From positions 124,772,474-124,836,473 of the forward strand of contig JAVGWX010000003.1 in the NCBI GenBank assembly GCA_036924085.1: a stretch of DNA of 64,000 bases. Reading direction: 5' to 3'. The stretch is from Ariolimax columbianus. Its lineage: Eukaryota; Mollusca; Gastropoda; Stylommatophora; Arionidae. The notes beneath the pieces are model-generated. The model saw only the letters and a program-made list of their open reading frames with translations, searched no databases and had not been told where the DNA came from. Positions 23,520-34,370 of this stretch are shown piece after piece (positions within the stretch are counted from its first letter, which is position 1; each line of letters starts with the position of its first letter). The position numbers were made by a program, and so were the translations under genes.

Positions 23520-25190
23520 CTGTTGCCTCTGTGATTTGTATTGTTTATTGAGGGGAGAGTATTTGGATACAGGTCTGTGATTTGTATTTAGTGAGGGGAG
23601 AAAGAACCTGAACAAACATTGGAAGTACGCTCAGCATCAAAGGCCTGAAAAGGGGAAAGTCCCAGAGATGTGATGGTATATAAGCAGAGCTAATACATGC
23701 AGGAGGGGAGGCCAGTGCTCGAGTTTATCACCAGCAGAAGCATGGAAGAAATTAATTTATATTCCCCTCTCTCAAAAAGGCAAATATAAAACTGCACAAA
23801 CTACCAAACTATCGCGCTAATCAGCCACGCTAGCAAGATACTCTTATAGATCCTATTAAGAAGGATAGAGAAAAGGGTTGAATCTGAAATTCCTGAAGTC
23901 CAAGCAGGTTTTAGGAAAGACAGAGTGACCATGGATCATATTAAAAATGATTATCTACAAAAAATGTAGGAAGTTTAACGTAGACATGTACACGTGTTTC
24001 ATTGATTACACCAATGCCTTAGACACTGTAAAATATGAAAATCTGTGGAGACTCATGAAGGAAATGGGGTTTCCTGTGCACATTATCCATATCATTGAAA
24101 CATATCAGGATCAACGAGCCGCTGCCCGAGTATCTGGCCAAACATCAGAATGGTAGGCAGTACAAAATAGAGCAGACAGGGATGTATCCTCACCTTATTT
24201 ATACAACATATGTGGAATGTATAATGAGGAATTTTAGAGAAGACGAGAAATTGAAAGTTTTGACCCATTTACGATTGGCCGTTACGAGATTCCAGAGTTA
24301 TGATACGCAGACGACACAGTGATGCTATCAAGTAGCGCAGAAGGGAAAGAGCAGCTAATTTCAGCTGTAAATGGACACAGTAAATATCAAAACCTGTTTA
24401 TAAACAAAACAAAGCATGACTACCGACAGAACACGATATCAACATAAATTTACAGTTGGTGGTGAGGAAATAGATCAGGTCACGCATTTTGAATATCTGG
24501 GCTCCAGAATTGACAAAAATGGTGACTGCTTGAAAGAAATGAGACGAAGACTAGCCATGGCAATGCAAAGACTGAACAACCTGAAGATATTATGTCTGAG
24601 CACCAACAAAAAGACAAAAGTAAAATTCTTGAGAGCCTGGGGCAGCATATGGCTGCGAATCTTGGATGATTACCAAAACTTCTAGACAAAGAATCGAATC
24701 CTTCCGAATCAAAATGTTACAGAAAGATACTCAGAATTCCATGGACAGAGAAAAAGATCCATTAGCAAGAATTGAACATAGAGAACTGGTTTATCAATTC
24801 CATTTTGGCCAGACAATGTAAATATTTTGGTCACATCAAGAGAGACAACGGTCTTGAGAGAACAGTGATGGAAGGTATGTTGCCAGGCAAGAGAGGCAGA
24901 GGTAGACCAAGAAGACGATGGCACCAAGATATCCAGGAATGCCTGGGCATGACTGCCGGAGTTTTAGCAAGGGAAAGAGTTTCTTTCAGGCAGGCTGTGA
25001 TGGGAGCGACGTTTTATAAAGGGCATGCTACATGATGTTTAGTGAGGGGAGAGTGTTGGACACAAGTCTGTGATTTTTATTGTGTAGGTGAGGGGAGAGG
25101 GTTTGGATACAGGTCTGTGATTTGTATTGTTTAGGTGAGGGGAGAGGGTTTGGATACAAGTATGTGATTTGTACTGTTGTGTTAGAGCAC
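23520..25190. repeat. ~47-bp minisatellite interrupted by a retrotransposon
   Basis: Units with GTCTGTGATTTGTATTGTTT, AGTGAGGGGAGAG and GTTTGGATACAG occur at 23520-23601 and again at 25038-25190. The RTE-like element at 23602-25037 lies between them. The array was therefore one block before the insertion. Confidence 0.85.
23602..25037 (+). mobile_element. RTE-like non-LTR retrotransposon relic
   Basis: Reading across frameshifts, the + strand shows the order expected of an RTE-type reverse transcriptase. There is a GK-x-x-x-DGI/AELI-type start (about 23660), a YIPL segment (about 23757), an EVQAGFRK-like segment (about 23897), CFIDYTNALDTVKYENLW (about 23997, palm-domain Asp), PELRYADDTVMLSS (about 24290, catalytic YADD), YLGSRIDKNGD (about 24496) and a C-terminal FGHIKRDNG with GKRGRGRPRRRW (about 24825-24920). 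Frameshifts and stops scatter the frame over five pieces, so it is dead. The endonuclease end is missing (5' truncation). TTTAGTGAGGGGAGA at both edges (23587-23601 and 25038-25052) would serve as a TSD but is also part of the host minisatellite. Confidence 0.88.
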
Positions 25191-26276
25191 TCACTTTTCA
25201 CGACAAATGTAAGTGACTCATTTCCAAAGACCGTCACGATATAGTTGACCCATCCATGTGTACCTGGCATACTACTAGGTAAGTAAAAGGTAGCGAGGAA
25301 AGGAACTGGCCACTCTACCTCCTACACGCTGTGGCTTAGTATACTGAAGTCTTAACAACATCATTCTCGGAAGTAGTTTACTACTATGGAACAAACCAGG
25401 TGAGGGTGGTGATGCCATCACTTAGGGAAATCGGTTCGAAACCCAAGGTAAGGTCTAAGTGTTATAAGAAAACAATTATGTGGGGTATTATTTCAAATTA
25501 CAAATCATAGTTTAAACCTAACCTGCTTTGGGGCTCTCCGCATGCAAGCGGTCTTTTTTCTTGAGACCTATACATACATCTTCCAGGCGGATTCTAGAAA
25601 CCGAAACAAACTGCAATGCTATGGGGTTTTCTTTTTAGTTTTGCTTGTTGATTTGTTTAGACAGTGAGTTAAGCTTCATATCTGTTGAAGCCATGTGGAC
25701 TTGCTGAGTTTGGAATAGAATTATATGTGTGAAATAAAAGAATATCGCATATACGACGCAGGAATAACCAGTCCTCTGAAGGAACTCGTATAATACATAT
25801 AGGTCAAGAAGATGACAATTAGCATAGCTGTAGCTCAAATAGACCGAAGAAAAGTGAACAGAAGAGAGATGATGCTCTTGTAATAACGGAGCGGAAAATG
25901 CTGCAAGTCCACGAGGCGTCGATCAACAAGCAGAGGCGTGATCTATCTCCGAGAAGTCGCTATTTTTCACAAACACAAATATCGCAGATTGACGTCACTT
26001 GTTATTGGCAAATATTGTCCAGCAGATGCCGATGGCAAAGTCAAACCAAAACATCACGTGGTTATTGATGACATTCTAACATTTCTGCGTTGAGGTGTGA
26101 ACAATACGGGAGCTAAACCCACACTTTCAATCAGCGTGGTTATCGGTCGTAGCAAACTCATGTGCTACTGACAAAGGTAAGCCAATTAAAGTTGTACATA
26201 AATTCCAATAAATTAATTTAATAAATAAGACATGAAAAAATTTAAAGAAAACTGCCAAACGACATTTTTCCCACTG
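25191..26276. other. Non-coding DNA, nothing recognised
   Basis: A B-box-like GGTTCGAAACCC near 25432 hints at another decayed SINE. No other feature seen. Confidence 0.35.
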
Positions 26277-26410
26277 CTGGGGTAGTCGAGGGGTTTTGAA
26301 GACTGAGGACTACAGACCACTTCGCCACTGCTGTCGCCACGTCGTGTACTGGCTATGTTTGTTTATTTCACCCCCAACAGAAAAACAACATATGCCATAC
26401 CGGGGATTAA
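26277..26410 (-). mobile_element. tRNA-derived SINE, family 2 (partial)
   Basis: On the - strand it reads GGTATGGCATATGTTGTTTT, then TTCTGTTGGGGGTGAAATAA, then ACAAACATAGCCAGTACACG, matching the body of the + copy at 3034-3190. The tRNA-like head is mostly missing or diverged. Confidence 0.7.
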
Positions 26411-26594
26411 TAATCAACGATAAAATAAAGGATGTCCATCAGCAGACTTAACCGCTGTTCAGGAATGAACACATTTTGTGGGTTGACCAGTTCCTTTTCT
26501 AGCGGCCTTTTCATTCCCTAACCGTAAGTCACAATTGTCCACCTTCCGTTTTGTCATGTTTTCGCTCCATACCGAGTATAAGACCCGAGTGGTC

Positions 26595-27170
26595 TGTCAT
26601 GGTCTTTGGGTATGACATGGACAATAATAGCACTACTGCCCACAGAGAGCATGTCGTAAGAGGTGACTGTGTGACATGGCATAACACCGGTGATTTGTTA
26701 AGAGCACCATAGATGGCGCCTAATAGGCTGCGGATCTGCTTTGATCTAAGAGTCTATTAAGATGGACTCTGCAGATCGGCTAACCACCTTCCGCGGCACT
26801 TGTCCCAATGCAACGGCGTAATAAGCTGGTTGAGCCAGCTAAGTAGAAAATACTTCTCCCGGCTAGATCTACCTCAAGCCAGAGCTGGGACATGCATATG
26901 GACATCTGTCCCTGTAGAAGTACACGTCGACTAAGTGGGACCTGCACATGGACTTCTGCCCCTGTAGAAGTACAGGTCGACTAAGTGGGACCTGCACATG
27001 GAAATCTGCCCCTGTAAAAGCACAGGTCGACTAAGTCTAATACAGGTCGACTAAGCTGGGACCTGCACATGGATATCTGCCCCTGTAGAAGTACAGGTCG
27101 ACTAAACTGGGACCTGCACATGGACATCTGCCCCTGTAAAAGTACAGGTCGACTAAGTCTAAAACCAACC
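26595..27170 (+). repeat. Dispersed repeat with terminal 50-bp minisatellite
   Basis: Landmarks in order: GGTCTTTGGGTATGACATGG, GCATGTCGTAAGAGGTGACT, ATGGCGCCTAATAGGCTGCG, GAGTCTATTAAGATGGACT, CCCGGCTAGATCTACCTCAA, and then about five tandem units of GGGACCTGCACATGGAC plus TTCTGCCCCTGTAGAAGTAC plus AGGTCGACTAAG. The same order occurs in reverse orientation at 63440-63850, where the last unit is single. Parts recur in the spacers at 41321-41520 and 49115-49314. Its class is unknown; no coding capacity is evident. Confidence 0.75.
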
Positions 27171-27356
27171 ATAAGGTAGTCACTGAAGTTGGCTATTTAC
27201 GTGCAGCCTGTATCAATGCATTGCATTTGGTCTTGCGTGGGTTGTTTCTATACAAGGTTTAGATTGTTTTAGAAGATGTTTAAATATCCTTGTACAAACA
27301 ACGTTCTCCTCCTAATCCTTCATGGTCAGGGTAAAGATATATGACAAACCCCTTGT

Positions 27357-27400
27357 GTGTGTATATATATATATATGTGTGTGTGTGGGGGGGGGGGGGG
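27357..27400. repeat. Compound microsatellite (GT/TA)n and G-run
   Basis: Alternating GTGTGTATATATATATATGT is followed by GTGTGTG and a run of about 13 G. Confidence 0.95.
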
Positions 27401-27479
27401 ATGTTAGTGCATATATACACATGCTATGGTTGCATTTATGGATACACATTTGTATTCGCATGCCAGACCTTACGAATCC

Positions 27480-28166
27480 AGGCATGATCATGAATGTCCT
27501 CTACATCTCCCCACCGGAGATCACTTCCCGTGCTTCATTTGTCTCCGCGGGCAGAACTTGTATGTATACGGATAATCGGGACTATCATACCGAAATGATT
27601 GGTAACATATTTAGCAAGTGGATTGAAAAAAAAAATGTTCTTCTGTCCTTGGATAGACCCGCCTGTCTAATAATGGGAAATGCATCATACCGCAACGCAA
27701 TGACACAAGAAGACAAAATCCCAACATCATCCCGTACAAAAGATGCAATAAAGATGTGGCTACCAAAATTACACATACCATGTAACGAAACGTACCTAAA
27801 ACCTGAAATGCTTTATCTTGTCAAGAAAACATGAAAGGAAACGATAATTTCATATAGGCATATTGATTCAAGAGCATGGTCATGTGTGTTTGAGACTGCC
27901 ACCTTACCATTCACACTTAAACCCAATTGAACTCGTTTGGACAAAACGTAAAGGACAAGTAGCAAGTGAACATAAAACATTCACACTTATGCAATTTGAA
28001 AGAACTAACATATGCCGCACTCTCAAATATAGACAAAGATTATTGGGCTAAATGTGAATACCATGTCTTGAAAAAAGTAAAGGCCATTGGAAAAAAAAAA
28101 GATGGACTGTCGTTCGTTCAACCGAGAGCAGTAATCAATTTGTTTGAATCGTCCAACTCTAATTAA
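27480..28166 (+). pseudogene. DDE transposase pseudogene (IS630/Tc1/mariner superfamily)
   Basis: Two frames together resemble the DDE_3-type transposase of the IS630/Tc1/mariner superfamily. DYHTEMIGNIFSKWIE leads to CLIMGNASYRNA (where the family has V-x-D-N-A-S-Y-H), then P-T-S-S-R-T-K-D, then GHVCLRLPPYHSHLNPIELV, then a lysine-rich tail. The second catalytic Asp is replaced by Gly (MGNASY), while the Glu in LNPIELV is kept. A stop/frameshift near 27833-27865 and another near 28040 break the frame. Terminal inverted repeats were not found. Confidence 0.8.
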
Positions 28167-29421
28167 GTGGGAAATTAACTTACATGTTTGTTTCCCGAGA
28201 TAAAGAAGTTTCCATCACCTTGGCAAAGTGGTACTTTTCATGGCCACCTTCATCAGTTAGAAGATGGATTTCATTACTAAATTTTAACCATTTATTGCCT
28301 GCTCTATTATCTATTTATAAACCTGGACCAATCCATCTGAAGTATGCACTTTCCTATATATCATGTCCTTTTACATCTTCACACATTCATTCTACGAAAT
28401 GCGCAATTACTTCTTACAGTTCCTTAAACACATGAACTATATTACAAAGATATTATGTGTTACCCAATGTAGAAAATCACATTCGAATTGGAGAGACATA
28501 TATTGCTAAAGACATTCATTTAAAAAAAAAAGATTTTCGGTTAATTATTTTCCGCAGGGAAAAAGTAAATCCTTTGCTAAAAAAGATCAAAGGAACTAGC
28601 CGCTTTTAGAAAATGGCACTACCTGACAAAATTTAAATTATAAAGGCATTGTGGCATTGGAAAGATAAGACCACATGCAAAAAATCACGCTTATCGGTAA
28701 TAAGGTTATTGAGATATTGGACGGCAATTGATGCCAAAAATTATGAAACAGACTATAGTTGTATTGTCCGGCGTTGCTCGGGATATCTATGTAAGTCAAT
28801 CAACTAATTTCCCCACCCAACTTTTCCCTCTCAGACTCCTTCACATAAAAATCGTTCCCGTGAACCTACCCACCCCTCCGTCCATCTCTTCCGCATCTGA
28901 ACCTGCTCTCATCCATCTCTTCTCCCAGCCGGTATACTTCCCGTCCATCTCCTAATTCCTCTGTTCAGGTCACTGAACCGGTTGTATAAGAAACAAACAA
29001 TTTATCGTGTCAGTATTTGCCGGTAAATAATATTCTTCATACAACCAAATAATCATATGCTCATAATTCGTGAAGGAATTGGCATAGCGACTTGAAAAAA
29101 ATTGCGTTTATCTAGAAATCCGGCCACATAATGTTCATTGAAAATTTCAATACGATATGTCGCTAGTACGCGATTTATGGCTATTGTATACACATTTGCA
29201 AACATTCATACTTGTAGATATCATATGATAATCCCAAATGTGTTAACTTGTACAGCGCATGATGATGAAACAGGACTACTCGTGGTTCTATTTCACGTGA
29301 CCGCGGCTTCGATTGATTTATTGTACTCGAACGAATTTATTAAACTAGATTTACGCAATCATGTTAAGATGATAAAGTAATAAAGTTATCTTGCTTCCGT
29401 TGGATATCTCGATAGCTTGAT
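28167..29421. other. Non-coding DNA, nothing recognised
   Basis: AT-rich; no supported feature. Confidence 0.4.
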
Positions 29422-29613
29422 TCATTTCATTTTTGTGGTATCCAGTTCTATTGTTATTAGGGAAAACGGAAGTTCATCTCTTGCCATTATGTTAAGGCGA
29501 TTGTGCATTTGGCTGAATAAATAGTCCACACGACTGAAACCTGATTCTACCAAAGACGAAGTAGGAAATGTCATGAACACCAATTGGATTTTACCCAAAA
29601 TCTTTGAAAACAT
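29422..29613 (-). pseudogene. hAT-type transposase C-terminal fragment
   Basis: The - strand frame includes FPTSSLVESGFSRVDYLF and NRLNIMARDELPFSL. It resembles the C-terminal dimerisation region of hAT-derived transposases and domesticated relatives of the ZBED5/SCAND3 kind (F-P-T-x-x-L-V-E-x-G-F-S ... N-R-L-x-I). Only this ~60-residue piece remains. It could be a transposon relic or an unrecognised exon; the isolated position favours a relic. Confidence 0.55.
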
Positions 29614-29796
29614 TTAAGGTATTGTGCTCTTTATTTTTTTTTTAAATGTGTTTTTCTTGACAGAGAATTACTTTGGCTGCTAGGTCGCTCTGTAGCTTTG
29701 TGAGGAAGCGGAAGTGACATTTCCGCAGAATGTGCGTGGCAATCCCTTCACTAAGAAGCATGATCACTTCATTGTTCACTGTGCTTTTCTGTTTTA

Positions 29797-30235
29797 GAAA
29801 CTCTTCACGTTTCTGTTATCTAAACCCTTCACTTTTCTGCTATCTAAACTCTTCACTTTTCTGTTATCTAAACTCTTCACTTTTCTGTTATCTAAACTCT
29901 TCACTTTTCTGCTATCTAAACCCTTCACTTTTCTGTTATCTAAACTCTTTACTTTTCTGTTATCTAAACTCTTCATTTTTCTGTGATCTAAACTCTTCAC
30001 TTTTCTGTTATCTAAACTCTTCACTTTTCTGTAATCTAAACTCTTCACTTTTCTGCTATCTAAACTCTTTACTTTTCTGTTATCTAAACTCTTCACTCTT
30101 CTGTTATCTAAACTCTTCACTTTTCTGTTATCTAAACTCTTGACTTTTCTGTTATCTAAACTCTTCATTTTTCTGCTATCTAAACTCTTCACTTTTCTGT
30201 TATCTAAACTCTTGACTTTTCTGTTCTCCGTCACT
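29797..30235. repeat. 24-bp minisatellite, ~18 units
   Basis: The unit TTCACTTTTCTGTTATCTAA plus ACTC shows point variants (GTTATC, GCTATC, GTAATC, GTGATC). The 24-bp period gives spurious open frames on both strands. Confidence 0.97.
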
Positions 30236-30494
30236 TCTGTTTTCTTCACTTCTCACTTCCCTTTGTAGCTCCCTAGCACACCCCCCTCCCCCCTTCCAAT
30301 TAACGCGATATTTACACGTGGAGCCCTTGGGAATATCCTGCATGTATAATTTTGGCCCCGAGGAACTAAACGACAGGAATTCACCTGCCATTACGACATT
30401 TATTCCCATTGTTGGGGCTCATCGAGACGATGCATTGAGTTGGGGAATAAAGGTGGATTGTCCACACAGTATCAATTAATCAATCAAAAACCTG

Positions 30495-31285
30495 TCAGTT
30501 CCCTGGAGAGCATAAGTCCTTAACAAATGTTGGCAAAGTCTTCCTAACATGAGCTAGCTGAGAAAATTCTGTCCACGTCGTGTTTGCTGCATTTACATTT
30601 GCTTCCAGTTTCTTCTTCCATGAGTGTCTTGGTCTTCCTCTACTTCTCTTACCCCGTGGGTTCCAGAACAGAGCTTGTCTGGTAATGGTATCCATTCGTT
30701 CCCGTAATGTATGGCCTATCCATCGCCTCCTCTGCATTTTATGCCCGACTGGTATTTGTCCCGTTTCCCCCATCTGTCCCACATTGTGGATCTTGTTGTA
30801 CCATTTACATTTCACATGCAACCATTTACATTTCACATGCAACCATTTACGAAAGTTTGTACCTTTGTCCCAAGTACCTGTGTTGTCCTCCATATTTCAG
30901 AGGCATATAATAGAACGGATTCTACGTTGGAGTTGAAGATTTTTATTTTGGTGGTCGTTTTAATTTCTTTTGACTTCCATAAATTCCCCAATGCAATGAA
31001 AGCTCTTCTCGCCTTCTGTAGTCTTAACTGAACATCGCTTTCTGTACCTCTTAATATGTCTTCATTGCTGACAAGGTATGTCAAATACTCCAACCCAATT
31101 TTATGATTGTTAATTGTATTTATTTTCAAAACCTGTGTTTTGTCTCTGTATTTTTAGCCCCAATTGTTGTGACCTCTCTTCGATTAGAGTTATCTTACTT
31201 AGCATTTGGATATGGGTATGGGACAGAAGAGCGAAATTATCGGCAAAGTCGAGCAGTATACACGATAAGTTTTTGTTTTACCCAT
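30495..31285 (-). mobile_element. RTE-like non-LTR retrotransposon relic
   Basis: On the - strand, from about 31270 downwards, it reads LLDFADNFALLSHTH (catalytic F-A-D-D decayed to FADN), a T-L-I-E-E-R-S-Q-Q-L-G-L segment, LKINTINNHKIGLEYLTYL, KARRAFIALGNLWKSK, KIKIFNSNVESVLLYASE, and a C-terminal RRRWIGHTLRERMDTITRQA with GKRSRGRPRHSWKKKLEA. This is the typical RTE-type order. At least two frameshifts and loss of the catalytic Asp make it non-functional. It is 5'-truncated inside the palm domain. It is a different subfamily from the one at 23602-25037. Confidence 0.85.
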
Positions 31286-31294
31286 TACAAAAAA

Positions 31295-31395
31295 TAACTC
31301 CAGCCATACTGGGGATTTGAATTCGTGTCCCCTTAGTCCCTTAACTTATCGAAACGGTTCGGTTGTCCGGTAGCCAGAACCGACTAAAAGGTTAT
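31295..31395 (-). mobile_element. SINE fragment, probably family 2
   Basis: On the - strand it contains a B-box-like AATTCAAATCCCCAGTATGG preceded by a tRNA-like stretch and a T-rich body. This resembles the central part of the SINE at 3034-3190. The fragment is short and adjoins the RTE relic. Confidence 0.45.
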
Positions 31396-31654
31396 GAAAT
31401 ATGTGGCCGTATCTCCTAGAAAACGTGAGGGTAGCCTTTCAGTGGCACAGATATATGAGTACAGTTGGTCATCGTTGAACAGGTCGAATTGTGTGCCAGC
31501 AGTTATCTAAATGCTTTTCTGGAGGGATTTGTGTGATAGAGACCATAATGGGACCATATCGCCCACTCTGAGACTAGCTTGTCGCAGCGGCGACTCAGCT
31601 CTCTAGGAAAGAGGACTTTCCTATTCACAGTATTAATTCTTCGTCGATTGTTCT

Positions 31655-32055
31655 CAAACTCCTGCTATCAAGTCCTGGTCGTTCACAAACTCCTGCTACC
31701 AAGCCCTGGTCGTTCACAAACTCCTGCTATCAAGTCCTGGTCGTTCACAAACTCCTGCTATCAAGTCCTGGTCGTTCTCAAACTCCTACTATCAAGCCCT
31801 CATCATTCACAAACTTCTGCTATCAAATCCTGATCGTTCACAAACTCCTGCTATCAAGTCTTGGTCGTTCACAAACTCCTGCTATCAAGTCCTGGTCGTT
31901 CACAAACTCCTGCAACTAACTCCTGGTCGTTCTCAAACTCCTGCTATCAAGTTCTGGTCGTTCACAAACTCCTGTAACCAAGTCCTGGTCGTTCACAAAC
32001 TCCTGCAACCAAGTCCTGGTCGTTCACAAACTCCCACTATCAAGTCCTGGTCGGG
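31655..32055. repeat. 31-bp minisatellite, ~13 units
   Basis: The unit AAACTCCTGCTATCAAGTCC plus TGGTCGTTCAC shows scattered substitutions. One extra unit lies isolated at about 32452-32483, after the GAA microsatellite. Confidence 0.97.
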
Positions 32056-32067
32056 ATCAAGATGCTG

Positions 32068-32830
32068 AGCAACCCATGAGCTGCAGTAGTCAGCGACCCA
32101 TAGCTGACTGCTAGCGTCAGGGCCAGCGAACCATAGCTGCCAAGACCCTTCTACACCTCTACGCGGTGATCCTGGATAACAGGCTGCAGCAGGGCAGACT
32201 GGCTAAGGAAAAGGGATCGAAGAGGGAATGCTAACCCGGTACTCAAAAAATGCTTGCTGAAGTCGGATGTGTTGGACCGAAAGTTGCAAATATAGCAGTC
32301 AAGCTGTAAACTACGACACAACGCATTCCGTTCTCTGGACTACATTCTGCTACTTAAGACCTTTCAGGGTTTGGTAGCGGGAGATTGAGAACGAACGAAG
32401 AAGAAGAAGAAGAAGAAGAAGAAGAAGAAGAAGAAGAAGAAGAAGAAGAAGACCTGGTCGTTCACAAACTCCTGCTACTTCGTCCAAAATAGGGCTTTGC
32501 AAATAGTAGGATGTAGATTCTGAGAACGGAATTCGTTGTGTCGTAGTTTTCAGCTTGACTGCGATATTTGCACCTTTTGGTCCGAAACATCAGAGTTCAG
32601 CATGCCATTTTGTTGTACCGGGTTGGCCTTCCCTCTTCGATACCTCCTTCTTATCCAGTATGCCCTGTTACAGCCTGTTATCCAGGATCACCCTGTGGAG
32701 GTGGAGAAGCGTCGGCATATCTGGGTCATTGACTCTGGCGCTAGCAGTCAGCTTTATGTCGCTGTCTGCTACAGATCTTGCACTGCTCAGCATCTTGATC
32801 GCCACACTTGCTGCAAGTCACACATTCCAG
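32068..32830. repeat. Large inverted repeat, ~300-bp arms around a GAA microsatellite
   Basis: The left arm (32068-32362) matches the reverse complement of the right arm (32515-32830). Shared blocks include GTGATCCTGGATAACAGGCT, GGTATCGAAGAGGGAA-like, and GCAGTCAAGCTG followed by AAACTACGACACAACG. Identity is roughly 75-80 percent by eye. The ~150-bp loop holds about 18 GAA units and one leftover minisatellite unit. The arms are probably two copies of one dispersed repeat inserted head to head. Right-arm open frames have no recognised domain. Confidence 0.85.
32392..32451. repeat. (GAA)n microsatellite, ~18-19 units
   Basis: Uninterrupted GAA repeat in the loop of the inverted repeat. Unlike retrotransposon tails in this window, it is not preceded by the GCGTAC motif. 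Confidence 0.97.
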
Positions 32831-32989
32831 ACGTCTGCTCCATCTGAAGCTGTCTTCTTTGTTAACGTTTTCGCCTTGTAATCAATCAACAAGTATTACG
32901 CGTCCATGTCTAACATTTTGTGCAGGACGAGATAGTCGATACAAACATATCGATAATGGTTCAGTGACAGGTTGACATTGAGAAGAGAA

Positions 32990-33515
32990 AGTTGAGGCAT
33001 AGAGGACAACAACCAACAGAGTTGGAGTTTGGAGAGAGAAAGGTCAAGTGTGAAGGGCAACAACCAATAGAGTTTTAAATTAGGGAGAGAAAGGTCAAGT
33101 GTGAAGGGCAACAACCAATAGAGTTGTAAATTAGGGAGAGAAAGGTCAAGTGTGAAGGGCAACAACCAATAGAGTTGGAGATTGGGGAGAGAAAGGTCAA
33201 GTGTGAAGGGCAACAACCAATAGAGTTGTAAATTAGGGAGAGAAAGGTCAAGTGTGAAGGGCAACAACCAATAGAGTTGTAAATTAGGGAGAGAAAGGTC
33301 AAGTATGAAGGGCAACAACCAATAGAGTTGTAAATTAGGGAGAGAAAGGTCAAGTGTGAAGGGCAACAACCAATAGAGTTGGAGATTGGGGAGAGAAAGG
33401 TCAAGTGTGAAGGGCAACAACCAATAGAGTTGTAAATTAGGGAGAGAAAGGTCAAGTGTGAAGGGCAACAACCAATAGAGTTGGAGATTTGCGAGAGAAC
33501 GTTCAGGTGTCAATG
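32990..33515. repeat. 51-bp minisatellite, ~10 units
   Basis: The unit GTTGTAAATTAGGGAGAGAA plus AGGTCAAGTGTGAAGGGCAA plus CAACCAATAGA alternates with variants carrying GTTGGAGATTGGGGAGAG. The 51-bp period gives a spurious 205-codon frame on the - strand. Confidence 0.97.
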
Positions 33516-33878
33516 GCAGTAAGGAATAGAGTTGGAGATTGGGTAGGGAAAGGTCAGATGAACAGTGGGATAGTTATAACGGTAACATTAGTCCACAGCA
33601 GACATGACTGGGAGATCGGAATGTTGGGGACTACGCTGTACTAGGCTTTTTATGAGGTGAAACTGCTAGTTTCCCTTCTCCCTGCTTTTTTTCCCCTTAT
33701 TAGTAAGCAATGTATCAATTTACAGCTGAGTCTACTGGAGCGTGTTGGGAAAACCTATCAAACTCGGCACCTTTGCCCAGAGAAGCGAGCGCTCTGTTAC
33801 TTTGAACACACTTTCAGCTTCTCTAAGACGTCCTTCCTATGTTTAGACTATTAACACTATATCTGGACATTGTCAGAT
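33516..33878. other. Non-coding DNA, nothing recognised
   Basis: No supported feature. Confidence 0.4.
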
Positions 33879-34370
33879 GAAACTATGGGCCCCAAAAGGT
33901 TTATTAGGGCCAGATACATGGTCAAATGGGAAACAGAGCATACTCGCTACACAAAAAAATGATGCCTATTACAAGTTGAACAGAAGAGAGCAGGTCGTGG
34001 TCTTCAGACTCCGCACAGGCCACAACAGACTGAGGTACCATCTACTCAATAAACTGAAGATAGATGCTAATGATAAATGCACCTGTGGCACAGGGATAAT
34101 GACACCTGAACATCTGCTGCAAAACTGCCCGACATTGGAGGACCAGAGAAAGCACATATGACCATCACCAGTGGCAACACTAAACAAGCCCTATGGCAGT
34201 GTCGACAGCCTCAGGATGACTGCTGCTTTCTTCGAATAAATTCAAGTTGACGTCTGACAGCGTACAAAGAAGAAGAAGAAGAAGAAGAAGAAGAAGAAGA
34301 AGAAGAAGAAGAAGAAGAAGAAGAAGAAGAAGAAGAAGAAGAAGAAGAAGAAGAAGAAGAAGAAACTATG
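33879..34370 (+). mobile_element. 5'-truncated I-like retrotransposon with long (GAA)n tail
   Basis: GAAACTATG flanks the insertion at 33879-33887 and 34362-34370. The + strand encodes the post-RNase H region (about 33888 on, with a +1 disruption near 33958) and the zinc knuckle, followed by GCGTACAAA and about 33 GAA repeats (34264-34361). It is of the older subfamily. A premature stop (CATATGA near 34155) shows decay of the frame. It shows most clearly that the element ends in a GAA tail that can expand into a microsatellite. Confidence 0.9.
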
